A stretch of 64,000 nt of DNA from Microbulbifer sp. Q7. Its GTDB lineage: Bacteria; Pseudomonadota; Gammaproteobacteria; Pseudomonadales; Cellvibrionaceae. The stretch covers positions 1,520,501 to 1,584,500 of the forward strand of contig NZ_LROY01000002.1 in assembly GCF_001639145.1 (NCBI RefSeq), written 5' to 3'. Within the stretch, counting starts at the first letter, position 1; each line of letters opens with the position of its first letter. Below, piece after piece: positions 17,739-25,762 of this stretch. Under the pieces are notes generated by a model. It was not told the origin of the DNA. It was given only the letters and a program-made list of their open reading frames with translations, and ran no database searches. The position numbers and the translations under genes are program-made.

Positions 17739-19280
17739 CTAGCGGGTACGATCTGTACCGATCACGGTGCTGGGCCTGCCCTCTGGCGCAAGCGACGTAA
17801 TTGGCACCGGCACACCACGCTCATTAATCAACTCGACATGCGTTCGGCGCAACTGGCGAGGTTCGGGCACACCACAGGAGTGCGCGATAGTACCCACCTC
17901 ATAATTCAGGTTGCGGGCGTAGTGATACACCCGCTCTGCCTTGTCGATTGGGTCCAGGCCCTGCTGCAAATCCGGATTGTGCGTAGTCACCCCGGTCGGG
18001 CAGGTATTTTTGTTGCACTGCATGGCCTGAATACAGCCGAGTGCAAACATGAACCCACGCCCACAATTGATAAAGTCCGCCCCCATCGCCAATGCCCAGG
18101 CGACCATCGACGGGGTCAGCAGCTTGCCCGCACAGATAATTTTAATGCGATCGCGCAATCCGTACTCGGTAATCAGGTCCACTACCAGTGGCAGACTTCG
18201 GTTCAGCGGCAACCCCATATAATCCATCAGGCTCTGCGGCGCCGCGCCACTTCCGCCATCGGCGCTATCGATATTGATAAAGTCAGGTGCACTCTGGGCG
18301 CCCCGTCGCAAAATGGCTTCACAAAGTTCATGCAGCCAGTCACTGCTGCCGATCACGCATTTAAGGCCGGTGGGCTTGCCGCTGACATCCCGAATGTGGT
18401 TGATCATATCCAGCAGACTGTCTACATCCCGGATTTCCGGATGCCCATTGGGGCTGATGGAGTCTTCCCCCACCGGAATACCGCGTACCTGCGCGATCTC
18501 TGGCGTCACCTTGATGCCCGGCAGAATACCCCCCTTACCCGGCTTCGCCCCCTGGGACAGCTTCAGCTCAAACATTCTCACCTGCTCATGGGCGGCAATA
18601 TTGCGCAACTTTTTATCGCTCAGATTGCCCTCAGGGTCACGCACGCCATATTTCGCGGTCCCGATCTGAAACACGATGTCACAGCCGCCGACCAGGTGGT
18701 GCGACGACAACCCGCCCTCCCCCGTATTCAGCCAAATCCCTGCCTTGGCCGCGCCTTTGGACAGGGCTGTCACCGCAGGCACCGACAGGGCACCAAAACT
18801 CATGCCGGAGATATTAAAGATTGCGCGGGTTGAGTATGGCTTGCGCGCGACGCCCTCACCGAGCGTGACTTCACTCGGTGGCACCGCATCTTTGGCCAGG
18901 GTAGGAAACGGATGGTTGAGAAACAGAATGTCGCCCGGCTGATTCAGCGGCCGGGTGGAACCAAATGCGAGGGTAGAATCGACGTTTTTCGCGGCCCGGT
19001 ACACCCAGCTGCGCTGGGCGCGATTGAATGGCATCTCTTCCCGGTCCAGGGCAAAGAAATACTGGCGAAAGAACTCGCCCAGGTGCTCGAACTGATAGCG
19101 AAAACGCCCCAATACCGGGAAATTCCGCCGAATGGCCTGCTTTGACTGGCTGATGTCCGAGAGATACAGATACACCACATACAGCGCCAAAATCACCAGT
19201 GCAAAGGCAAACACCAGGGCAAAAACCTGCAATACGTTGATTGCAAATCCCTTGATTGCGGCGACGGCATCAAGATCCAT
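17739..19280 (-). CDS. FMN-binding glutamate synthase family protein, membrane-anchored
   Basis: 513 residues from the ATG at 19280, which has AAGGA 7 bases upstream; the frame is open further upstream but that would run into the divergent hemerythrin gene. Residues about 15-45 form a membrane helix (VLQVFALVFAFALVILALYVV). The rest is the FMN-binding GltB-like barrel: FNISGMSFGALSVPAVTALS, NTGEGGLSSHH, SADGGSGAAPQS. The cysteine pattern CIQAMQCNKNTCPTG fits the 3Fe-4S cluster of glutamate synthase. It lacks the glutaminase domain, so it is not a complete glutamate synthase. Its reaction is unknown. Confidence 0.88.
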   Translation of the reverse strand: MDLDAVAAIKGFAINVLQVFALVFAFALVILALYVVYLYLSDISQSKQAIRRNFPVLGRFRYQFEHLGEFFRQYFFALDREEMPFNRAQRSWVYRAAKNVDSTLAFGSTRPLNQPGDILFLNHPFPTLAKDAVPPSEVTLGEGVARKPYSTRAIFNISGMSFGALSVPAVTALSKGAAKAGIWLNTGEGGLSSHHLVGGCDIVFQIGTAKYGVRDPEGNLSDKKLRNIAAHEQVRMFELKLSQGAKPGKGGILPGIKVTPEIAQVRGIPVGEDSISPNGHPEIRDVDSLLDMINHIRDVSGKPTGLKCVIGSSDWLHELCEAILRRGAQSAPDFINIDSADGGSGAAPQSLMDYMGLPLNRSLPLVVDLITEYGLRDRIKIICAGKLLTPSMVAWALAMGADFINCGRGFMFALGCIQAMQCNKNTCPTGVTTHNPDLQQGLDPIDKAERVYHYARNLNYEVGTIAHSCGVPEPRQLRRTHVELINERGVPVPITSLAPEGRPSTVIGTDRTR

Positions 19281-19499
19281 ACGTTGTCCTTGTTTGGCCA
19301 GAGTGATGTAGTCCACCCTGATTATCGCGAGGAAGGAGTGCTCTGTCACTATACGCTCAGAGTGCGGCAAGCCCTGCCGGGGGTCACCGGAGTCAACCGC
19401 CGCCACTGCCATTGGCACAATTCCAGCTAAGCTAAAACCGACCTTATCAACACGGTAGGGCAGGTATTTTGCCTGCCGCACCAAGCCAGTGGAGACACC

Positions 19500-19940
19500 A
19501 TGGACATCTACCAGCGCCTCAAGAAAGATCACGAAAAGCAACGCTCTCTGCTCAGACAAATCGCAGAAACCAGTGGCGACAGCAGTGAACGCCAATCTCT
19601 CTGGCGAGAGCTGAGCAACGAAGCGGAGGCACACGCGGCGGCGGAAGAACAGACCCTCTACGCAGCACTCATCGAAAAACCGGATGGCCAGGAAAAGGCC
19701 CGCCACAGTATCGCGGAGCACAAAGAAGCGTCAGACATCATCGAGGAACTGGAAGAACTGGATATGGGCTCGGGGGGCTGGCTGCAGAAGTTCAAGAAAC
19801 TCCAGGAAAAACTCGAACACCACCTGGATGAGGAAGAGGAAGAAATCTTTGTACGGGCCCGGAAACTACTGGATCAGGATCTTGAGAAGCAGCTGGTCGA
19901 GGCGTTCGATACGCGTAAACAACAGGCCTTGTCCGGCTGA
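19500..19940 (+). CDS. Hemerythrin HHE-domain protein
   Basis: 146 residues, nearly all helical. Candidate di-iron ligands are the His in KKDHEK (near residue 11), His/Glu in NEAEAHAAAEEQTLY, the His in SIAEHKEASD, and HHLDEEEEEIF near residue 115. GGAGA stands 5 bases before the ATG. Such proteins bind oxygen or nitric oxide, or sense iron and redox state. It is divergent from the FMN/Fe-S protein gene, which fits a shared redox theme, but no direct link is shown. Confidence 0.9.
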   Translation: MDIYQRLKKDHEKQRSLLRQIAETSGDSSERQSLWRELSNEAEAHAAAEEQTLYAALIEKPDGQEKARHSIAEHKEASDIIEELEELDMGSGGWLQKFKKLQEKLEHHLDEEEEEIFVRARKLLDQDLEKQLVEAFDTRKQQALSG

Positions 19941-19978
19941 CCACCCAGGCTTGCCCCCGGCGCTGAGCGGACCATATA

Positions 19979-19994
19979 CTGTACAGATGTACAG
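19979..19994 (+). promoter_or_regulatory. LexA-type SOS box
   Basis: CTGTACAGATGTACAG matches the CTGT-N8-ACAG core of the gammaproteobacterial LexA operator exactly, and the preceding TA also fits the longer consensus. It ends 18 bases before the radical SAM ATG. The P. aeruginosa relative PA0069 is, to my knowledge, reported in the LexA regulon. Confidence 0.75.
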
Positions 19995-20012
19995 CCTTCA
20001 TTTGATCACAGC

Positions 20013-21101
20013 ATGAACGACGAATCCCAGCCGGCAGCCCCGCGGATCATCCGCGGGCGCGGTACCGCGAGCGCGATCGCCGGGCGCTTCGCCACCACCA
20101 CAACCACATTGGAGAGTGACGGCTGGTGTACTGAGCCAGAAACTGACCCGGTGCCACGTACGCAGGTGCTCGCTGAACACGCCAAAAGCATTATTGCCAC
20201 CAACCGCTCCCCGGACATCCCCTTTTCGCAGTCGATCAACCCGTATCGCGGCTGCGAGCACGGCTGCATCTACTGCTATGCAAGACCCGCCCATGCATAC
20301 ATGGACCTGTCACCCGGGCTCGACTTTGAAACCCGGCTGTTTTACAAGCCCAACGCGGCGGAGCTGCTGGAGCGGGCGCTGCGCAAAAGCAACTATGTAT
20401 GCAGCCCCATCGCGCTGGGTACCAATACCGATCCTTACCAACCACTGGAAAAAGACAAGCAGGTCACCCAGCAGATTTTGCAGGTGTTGCAGCGTTACCG
20501 CCACCCGGTGACGATCGTCACCAAAGGACAGCTGATTCAGCGCGACTTACCTATTCTGGCGGAAATGGCGCAGGACAATCTGGTGCACGCGGCGATCAGT
20601 GTCACCACACTGGAAAATGCGTTGAAGCGCAAGCTGGAACCACGCACCGCCGGCCCGGCGGCCCGCTTGCGCACGATCGAGGCTCTGGCCAGTGCCGGCA
20701 TTCCCACCGCAGTGATGGCCGCCCCCATGATTCCCGCGCTGAACGACGCCGAACTGGAGAAAATACTGCAAAGTGCCCACGGCGCGGGGGCAATACATGC
20801 TGCGTATATTCTGCTGCGACTGCCTTTTGAGGTGGCGCCGCTGTTCCGGCAATGGCTGCAGGAGCATTACCCGGAGCGTGCCGAGCACGTCATGAGCATC
20901 GTGCAGCAAAGCCGCGGCGGCAAGGACAATCAGAGTGAGTTCGAACAACGCCAGCGCGGTACCGGCGTATTCGCGCAGTTACTACAGCAGCGCTTTCGGG
21001 TAACCTGCCGCAAGCTCGGTCTCAATCAGCGCAAGCTCGACCTGGATTGCAGTCAGTTCACCCTGCCGCCGCGTTCTGGCGACCAACAGAGCCTTTTTTG
21101 A
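20013..21101 (+). CDS. PA0069-family radical SAM protein
   Basis: 362 residues. The radical SAM cluster motif is CEHGCIYCYARPAHAY (C-x3-C-x2-C), preceded by INPYRGC as in the spore-photoproduct-lyase-like subgroup. SAM-binding-like segments follow (GTNTDPYQPLE, TIVTKGQLI). The reaction is unknown. A LexA-type box directly upstream suggests induction by DNA damage, so a role in DNA or nucleotide repair is reasonable inference. A GIY-YIG gene follows after 15 bases, probably co-transcribed. Confidence 0.92.
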   Translation: MNDESQPAAPRIIRGRGTASAIAGRFATTTTTLESDGWCTEPETDPVPRTQVLAEHAKSIIATNRSPDIPFSQSINPYRGCEHGCIYCYARPAHAYMDLSPGLDFETRLFYKPNAAELLERALRKSNYVCSPIALGTNTDPYQPLEKDKQVTQQILQVLQRYRHPVTIVTKGQLIQRDLPILAEMAQDNLVHAAISVTTLENALKRKLEPRTAGPAARLRTIEALASAGIPTAVMAAPMIPALNDAELEKILQSAHGAGAIHAAYILLRLPFEVAPLFRQWLQEHYPERAEHVMSIVQQSRGGKDNQSEFEQRQRGTGVFAQLLQQRFRVTCRKLGLNQRKLDLDCSQFTLPPRSGDQQSLF

Positions 21102-21116
21102 CACTGGAAACACGTT

Positions 21117-21428
21117 TTGTCTGGCTGGTTTGTTTATCTAATCCGCACCAATAGTGGCAGTCTGTATACCGGTATCACCCGGGATGTGGCTCGCCGCTTC
21201 GAGGAGCACAACAGCGGTGGCCCGAAAGCCGCCAAGGCACTGCGCGGGCGCGGGCCGCTGGAGCTCGCCTTTCACTGTGCCATGCGCAGTAAATCCGACG
21301 CGTTAAAACTGGAAGTGGCAATCAAGCGCTGGCCCAAGCGCAGAAAAGAACAGCTGATTGCCAGCGGGCCAGCGTTCCTCACGAAGGTGTTAGGAGAGGA
21401 TTACCAGGGGATGGGCGAGCCGTCGTAA
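21117..21428 (+). CDS. GIY-YIG domain protein (UPF0213/YhbQ-like)
   Basis: 103 residues starting at TTG (21117); no ATG occurs near the N-terminus and the domain begins at once. GWFVYLIRTNSGSLYTGIT is the GIY-YIG core with the family's Tyr and Gly residues, followed by the conserved Arg in DVARRFEEHN. These small single-domain proteins resemble structure-specific nucleases such as E. coli YhbQ. It lies 15 bases after the LexA-boxed radical SAM gene. The 3' end overlaps the convergent SDR gene by 28 bases. Confidence 0.88.
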   Translation: MSGWFVYLIRTNSGSLYTGITRDVARRFEEHNSGGPKAAKALRGRGPLELAFHCAMRSKSDALKLEVAIKRWPKRRKEQLIASGPAFLTKVLGEDYQGMGEPS

Positions 21429-22096
21429 TTGTAAAAATGTCCCGAGTTGCGCTCGTCCGCCTCCAGCAGGACCTGCCGCAATCCCTTCACGCTGTCCTTT
21501 ACCGATATCAGTGCATTGGGGCCACCCATATCGGTTTTTACCCAACCAGGATGTAGCGCCAGCACCGTGATACCCTGATCGGCCAGGTCAATGGCGAGGC
21601 TTTTCACAACCTGATTTACCGCCGTCTTCGACGAGCGATACAGATACCCGCCACCGGAAGTGTTGTCCTCAATACTCCCCACCTTGCTGCTCAGCACCCC
21701 GATGACCTTCTGGCTGCCCGCCGCCAGATTGGGCAGAAAGGCTTCCACCAGTTTGCACGGAGCAATGGTGTTCGCCTCCAGCACCTTGAGCCACTCTTCG
21801 ACGTCCAGGCTACCCAGTGCCACGCCTTTGGGACCGTAGTACCCGGCATTACTGACCAGTACATCCACCGGGCAATCCCTCAAGGAATGTGCCAGATCGG
21901 CCAGCTGACCGTAGTCGGTTACGTCCAGAGGGTGAATTTCCAGGTTGTTATGGGCTTCCGCCAGCTCACTCAGCTCCCAGGCCGCGGATGGATTGCGGCA
22001 GGTGGCGATCACTTTCCAGCCATCTTTGGCAAACTGGCGGGCCATTTCCAGGCCAATACCCCGATTACAGCCGGTGATGAGAATCGTGCCAGACAT
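21401..22096 (-). CDS. Short-chain dehydrogenase/reductase
   Basis: 231 residues of classical SDR type. Cofactor motif TGCNRGIGLEMA, structural LVSNAGYYGP, catalytic Ser in GVLSSKVGS and the Tyr-x3-Lys in YLYRSSKTA. The N-terminal Arg pattern (ATCRNPS) suggests NADPH preference. It resembles the sniffer/carbonyl-reductase-like subgroup. AGGAGG precedes the ATG. The substrate is unknown. Confidence 0.9.
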   Translation of the reverse strand: MSGTILITGCNRGIGLEMARQFAKDGWKVIATCRNPSAAWELSELAEAHNNLEIHPLDVTDYGQLADLAHSLRDCPVDVLVSNAGYYGPKGVALGSLDVEEWLKVLEANTIAPCKLVEAFLPNLAAGSQKVIGVLSSKVGSIEDNTSGGGYLYRSSKTAVNQVVKSLAIDLADQGITVLALHPGWVKTDMGGPNALISVKDSVKGLRQVLLEADERNSGHFYNYDGSPIPW

Positions 22097-22151
22097 GTTT
22101 CCTCCTGTGGTGGTATTCTTGCGCGGTTTGATAATAGCAACTGCACACGTT

Positions 22152-22472
22152 ATGTATTACTCGCTTGGGGACCTGTTCTGGATTTTTATACTGGCGGCGG
22201 CCGCCTGGTACTTTTGGGCCGGCATGGCAGCCAAGGACCGGGTACGCCGGATCGTAAAAGATCACTGCGCAAAAACCGGCGTGCAGCTGCTGGACGACAC
22301 GGTGATGCTCAACCGCACACGCCTGAAACGCGATCGGCGCGGCCAGATTCGCTTGCGGCGCCAGTACGAGTTTGAGTTCACCTCGACCGGCGAGCGCCGC
22401 TACAGCGGCATCGCGGTATTGCACGGACAGCGGGTTACCCAAATCCAGCTTTCGCCCTTCCACCTGGACTGA
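22152..22472 (+). CDS. DUF3301 membrane-anchored protein
   Basis: 106 residues. One N-terminal membrane helix (LGDLFWIFILAAAAWYFW) is followed by a basic cytoplasmic part with RRQYEFEFTSTGERRYSG, the conserved end of DUF3301 proteins. ATG at 22152 starts directly at the helix. Function unknown; the family is common in gammaproteobacteria. Confidence 0.85.
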   Translation: MYYSLGDLFWIFILAAAAWYFWAGMAAKDRVRRIVKDHCAKTGVQLLDDTVMLNRTRLKRDRRGQIRLRRQYEFEFTSTGERRYSGIAVLHGQRVTQIQLSPFHLD

Positions 22473-22536
22473 ACCAGGCCAAAGACACAGAAGCACGGAT
22501 TAGCCCGGATTAGAAAAGTGCAGACCAGAGGAATTT

Positions 22537-22761
22537 ATGCAATCACTCCCCAAAGGTATCTATCGCCACTACAAGAACGGTAAGCAGTATCACCTGATGG
22601 AAATCGCCACGCACAGTGAAACCGGTGAACAACTGGCGATCTACCGGGCTCTGTATGATGATTTTGGGGTGTGGGCACGGCCCCTGGCAATGTTTGCAGA
22701 GCGTGTGGAAATAGACGGAGAAACCGTCCCACGCTTCGCGCTGGAAAAGCCATTGGGCTAA
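22537..22761 (+). CDS. DUF1653 protein
   Basis: 74 residues, full length for the family. GIYRHYKNGKQYHLMEIATH and YRALYDDFGVWARPLAMF are the recognisable DUF1653 core. AGAGGA lies 5 bases before the ATG. A small cytoplasmic beta-rich protein of unknown role. Confidence 0.9.
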   Translation: MQSLPKGIYRHYKNGKQYHLMEIATHSETGEQLAIYRALYDDFGVWARPLAMFAERVEIDGETVPRFALEKPLG

Positions 22762-22842
22762 CGGGCGGCCCACTAAAACAATAATCGTCACTCTCGGCCA
22801 CCGCGGCCAACCGCTGTGATTCGAATACAATAAGGACAACCG

Positions 22843-23910
22843 GTGAACAACAAGCAGATCCTGATTTACGGTGCCTACGGCTATACCGGCGAGCTGATCG
22901 CCCGCCAGGCGGTAGCCCAGGGGCTCAACCCCATCCTTGCCGGGCGCAGCGCCGCCAAGCTACAACCGCTCTCCAATGAACTCGGGTTACCCGCCATTGC
23001 GGTGAGCCTGGAGGACGAAGAGACCCTTGTGCGCACCCTGCAAGATGTGGCGGTGGTTATTCACTGCGCGGGTCCTTTCTCGGCCACCGCGGAACCGATG
23101 ATGCGCGCCTGTATTGCCAGCGGTACGCACTATCAGGACATTACCGGAGAAATGGCGGTGTACCGGCAGGCCCATGCCCTCGACGCGGAAGCCAAGGCCG
23201 CCAACGTGGTGCTCTGCCCCGGCACCGGTTTCGATGTCATCCCCACCGATTGCCTGGCGGCCGCCCTGCACAAGACCATGAACAGCGCCACACACCTGAC
23301 ACTGGGGTTCGACTCCGACTCCAGCTTCAGCCCCGGCACCGCCAAAACCTCCATCGAGAGCCTCGGCGTTGGCGGCGCCGTGCGCCGCAATGGCAAGATC
23401 GAAATCACCCCGCATGCCGCACTCACCCGCAAGATCAATTTCGGCCGCGGCGAAAAATTTGCGGTGGCGATACCCTGGGGCGACATTGCCACCGCCTACT
23501 ATTCCACCGAAATCCCCAATATCGAGGTGTATATCCCGATGAGCCCTCGCCGGGCCAAGAAAATGCAGAAGCTGAATGCATTCCGCTGGCTGCTGCGGAT
23601 GGGCTGGGTGCAAAACTGGCTCAAGGGCAAAGTGGAGAAAAGCGTGCGCGGACCCTCCACAGAACAGCGTGCCGGGCAACAGACCTGGGTGTGGGGCGAG
23701 GTACGCAATGATCGGCGCGGTGAACGCCGGGTGGGCCGGGTGGTGACCGCTAATGGCTATGACGTGACCGTGCACGGTTCTCTGGCGGTACTACAGTTCC
23801 TGCTCGGCTACGCCGGGGAAGGCGGTTACTTCACGCCCTCAAAACTCTGCGGCCACGAACTGGTGGAAAAACTGCCGGGCTCCGGGGCGATTGAGATCGG
23901 GATCGACTAA
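22843..23910 (+). CDS. Trans-acting enoyl reductase / saccharopine-dehydrogenase-like protein
   Basis: 355 residues beginning with GTG; AAGGA lies 6 bases before it. N-terminal Rossmann motif ILIYGAYGYTGELIARQA, then LAGRSAAKLQPL, VIHCAGPFSATAEPMMRAC and DITGEMAVYRQAH, typical of saccharopine-dehydrogenase-like NAD(P) proteins including the mycobacterial trans-acting enoyl reductases. The substrate is unknown; no polyketide synthase is nearby. Confidence 0.82.
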   Translation: MNNKQILIYGAYGYTGELIARQAVAQGLNPILAGRSAAKLQPLSNELGLPAIAVSLEDEETLVRTLQDVAVVIHCAGPFSATAEPMMRACIASGTHYQDITGEMAVYRQAHALDAEAKAANVVLCPGTGFDVIPTDCLAAALHKTMNSATHLTLGFDSDSSFSPGTAKTSIESLGVGGAVRRNGKIEITPHAALTRKINFGRGEKFAVAIPWGDIATAYYSTEIPNIEVYIPMSPRRAKKMQKLNAFRWLLRMGWVQNWLKGKVEKSVRGPSTEQRAGQQTWVWGEVRNDRRGERRVGRVVTANGYDVTVHGSLAVLQFLLGYAGEGGYFTPSKLCGHELVEKLPGSGAIEIGID

Positions 23911-24025
23911 GCAACCGGCGTATGGCGTGCCCGCGCGTGGTCGATGCCGATCCTCGCGGGCAGATTTCACAGACCTGACACAATTTGGTCAAGTTCACGC
24001 AACATCGGCTTCGTATTTTCACCCC

Positions 24026-24553
24026 ATGCGAAGCCTACCTGTCACATTGAAAACAGCCGACGTCTCCCTGGTTCTGCGGATGGCAGAGAGGGCGACACGG
24101 CCCGCCTCACGCAGGAACTACCTGCTGCTGTCCCGCTCTGCGGACGGGTGGCTCTATCTGGTTTCGCCGCTGCTGATTGCGCTGGCCAGCCCCCACCTGG
24201 CACTGCAATTCCTGTACAGCTGCGGCGCGGCCTTTGCCATTGAGCGCACGCTCTACTGGACCATCAAGAACACCACCCGGCGCAACCGCCCACCGGAAGC
24301 CATCCCGGGGCTGCGCTCCATCGTGGTGGCCAACGACCGCTTCAGCCTGCCGTCCGGCCATACCTCTGGTGCCTTTCTGTTTGTCACCCTGCTCAGCCAA
24401 TGCCTGAATCCTCTCTGGGCCCTGGGCTACTTCTGGGCGGCCGGCGTGGGGACCTCCAGGGTGGGGCTCGGTGTGCACTTCCCCACCGATGTCTGCGCCG
24501 GCGCGCTTCTAGGCACCTGTGTTGGGTTTGCGGCAAGTGGTGCACTGCTGTAA
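24026..24553 (+). CDS. PAP2-family phosphatase
   Basis: 175 residues from ATG 24026, several membrane helices. The three phosphatase motifs are present: KNTTRRNRPPE (K-x6-RP), LPSGHTSG (PSGH) and SRVGLGVHFPTDV (SR-x5-H-x3-D). Such enzymes dephosphorylate lipid phosphates such as undecaprenyl pyrophosphate or phosphatidic acid at the membrane. A glycosyltransferase gene follows after 26 bases, suggesting envelope or glycolipid work. The start codon has a weak ribosome-binding site. Confidence 0.87.
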   Translation: MRSLPVTLKTADVSLVLRMAERATRPASRRNYLLLSRSADGWLYLVSPLLIALASPHLALQFLYSCGAAFAIERTLYWTIKNTTRRNRPPEAIPGLRSIVVANDRFSLPSGHTSGAFLFVTLLSQCLNPLWALGYFWAAGVGTSRVGLGVHFPTDVCAGALLGTCVGFAASGALL

Positions 24554-24579
24554 CCCACCCGCGCAACCGGAGAAGCACT

Positions 24580-25704
24580 TTGAAAATACTTTACGGCGTT
24601 CAGGGCACCGGCAATGGTCACTTGTCCCGTGCGCGCGCCATGGCAGGAGCGTTTCAGCAATTCCCGGAACTGGACGTACAGTGGCTGTTCAGCGGCCGCG
24701 CGCAGGAAAGCTTTTTCGCGATGGAAGCCTTTGGTGATTACTGGTGGCGCGAGGGCCTCACCTTCGCCCACAAGGCCGGAAAAATCGACCAGTTAGCGAC
24801 CGTACGCCAGCTCAACCTGCCACGACTGCTGACCGATATTCGCACGTTACCGGTGGAGGACTTTGATCTGGTCATCAGTGACTTCGAGCCGGTAACCGCC
24901 TGGGCGGCAAAAAAACAAAAACGGCCCAGCCTGGGCCTGGGTCACCAGTACGCCTTCGACTTTTCCATCCCCACACCGCCGTTCGGCTGGGCCGCGCGCG
25001 CCATCATGAAGATGTTCGCACCGGTGCAGGTTGGCCTGGGCATGCATTGGCATCACTTCAGCCAGCCCATCCTGCCCCCCATCGCGCAAACCCACGAGGC
25101 AGCCGAACAGGCGGCTGACAACGATCAGGATTTCGTGCTGGTTTACCTGCCGTTTGAACATCACGCGGCCCTGCTGCACCAGTTGGCGCAGATTAAGCAG
25201 CGATTTATCGTTTACGGCCTGCCGGTCGACCTGCCAAAGGCGGATCACATCACCCTGAAGACGCCGTCGGTGGATGGCTTCCGTCGCGATCTCGCTGCGG
25301 CCAAGGCGGTGATCTGCAACAGCGGTTTTGAGCTGATCGCCGAGACGCTCACTTTGGGCAAGCCCATACTCACCCGTCCCTTGCAGGGCCAGTTCGAACA
25401 GGAAGCGAACGCCCTCGCCCTGCAGGAATTGCGATTGGCCAGGGTCGTCAAACATTTTGATGCCGTTACCATCAGCCGGTGGCTCGCAGAGCACCCGCGC
25501 GGCGTTCACATTAACTGGCCCGACGTCGCCACGGCCATCGCTGGATGGATCGCCGATGGGCGCCGCGACAGTCCGCAGCAACTGGCTCAGAGTCTTTGGG
25601 AAGGGGTTATGCCCGCATTGGCCACAGCGCAGCAGGGCACGCCACAACAAGCAGCGAAAGGGAAAAGCGGCATGCGAGATATCAAGGGAAGTGAAACCAG
25701 CTGA
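24580..25704 (+). CDS. MJ1255/VC2487-family glycosyltransferase
   Basis: 374 residues from TTG 24580, with GGAGA 6 bases upstream; the frame is open further upstream only inside the PAP2 gene. The N-terminus KILYGVQGTGNGHLSRARAM is the GT-B-like glycine-rich loop of this family, and the C-terminal ICNSGFELIAETLTLGKPIL is the nucleotide-sugar region of MurG/UGT-like enzymes. Acceptor and donor are unknown. Coupling with the PAP2 gene suggests a membrane lipid or exported glycan substrate. Confidence 0.85.
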   Translation: MKILYGVQGTGNGHLSRARAMAGAFQQFPELDVQWLFSGRAQESFFAMEAFGDYWWREGLTFAHKAGKIDQLATVRQLNLPRLLTDIRTLPVEDFDLVISDFEPVTAWAAKKQKRPSLGLGHQYAFDFSIPTPPFGWAARAIMKMFAPVQVGLGMHWHHFSQPILPPIAQTHEAAEQAADNDQDFVLVYLPFEHHAALLHQLAQIKQRFIVYGLPVDLPKADHITLKTPSVDGFRRDLAAAKAVICNSGFELIAETLTLGKPILTRPLQGQFEQEANALALQELRLARVVKHFDAVTISRWLAEHPRGVHINWPDVATAIAGWIADGRRDSPQQLAQSLWEGVMPALATAQQGTPQQAAKGKSGMRDIKGSETS

Positions 25705-25762
25705 CGGTGGCCTGAAGCGATTGCATGGGCTGCGCGTTCGGCGCGAGAGAAGAAGGAGCGCG

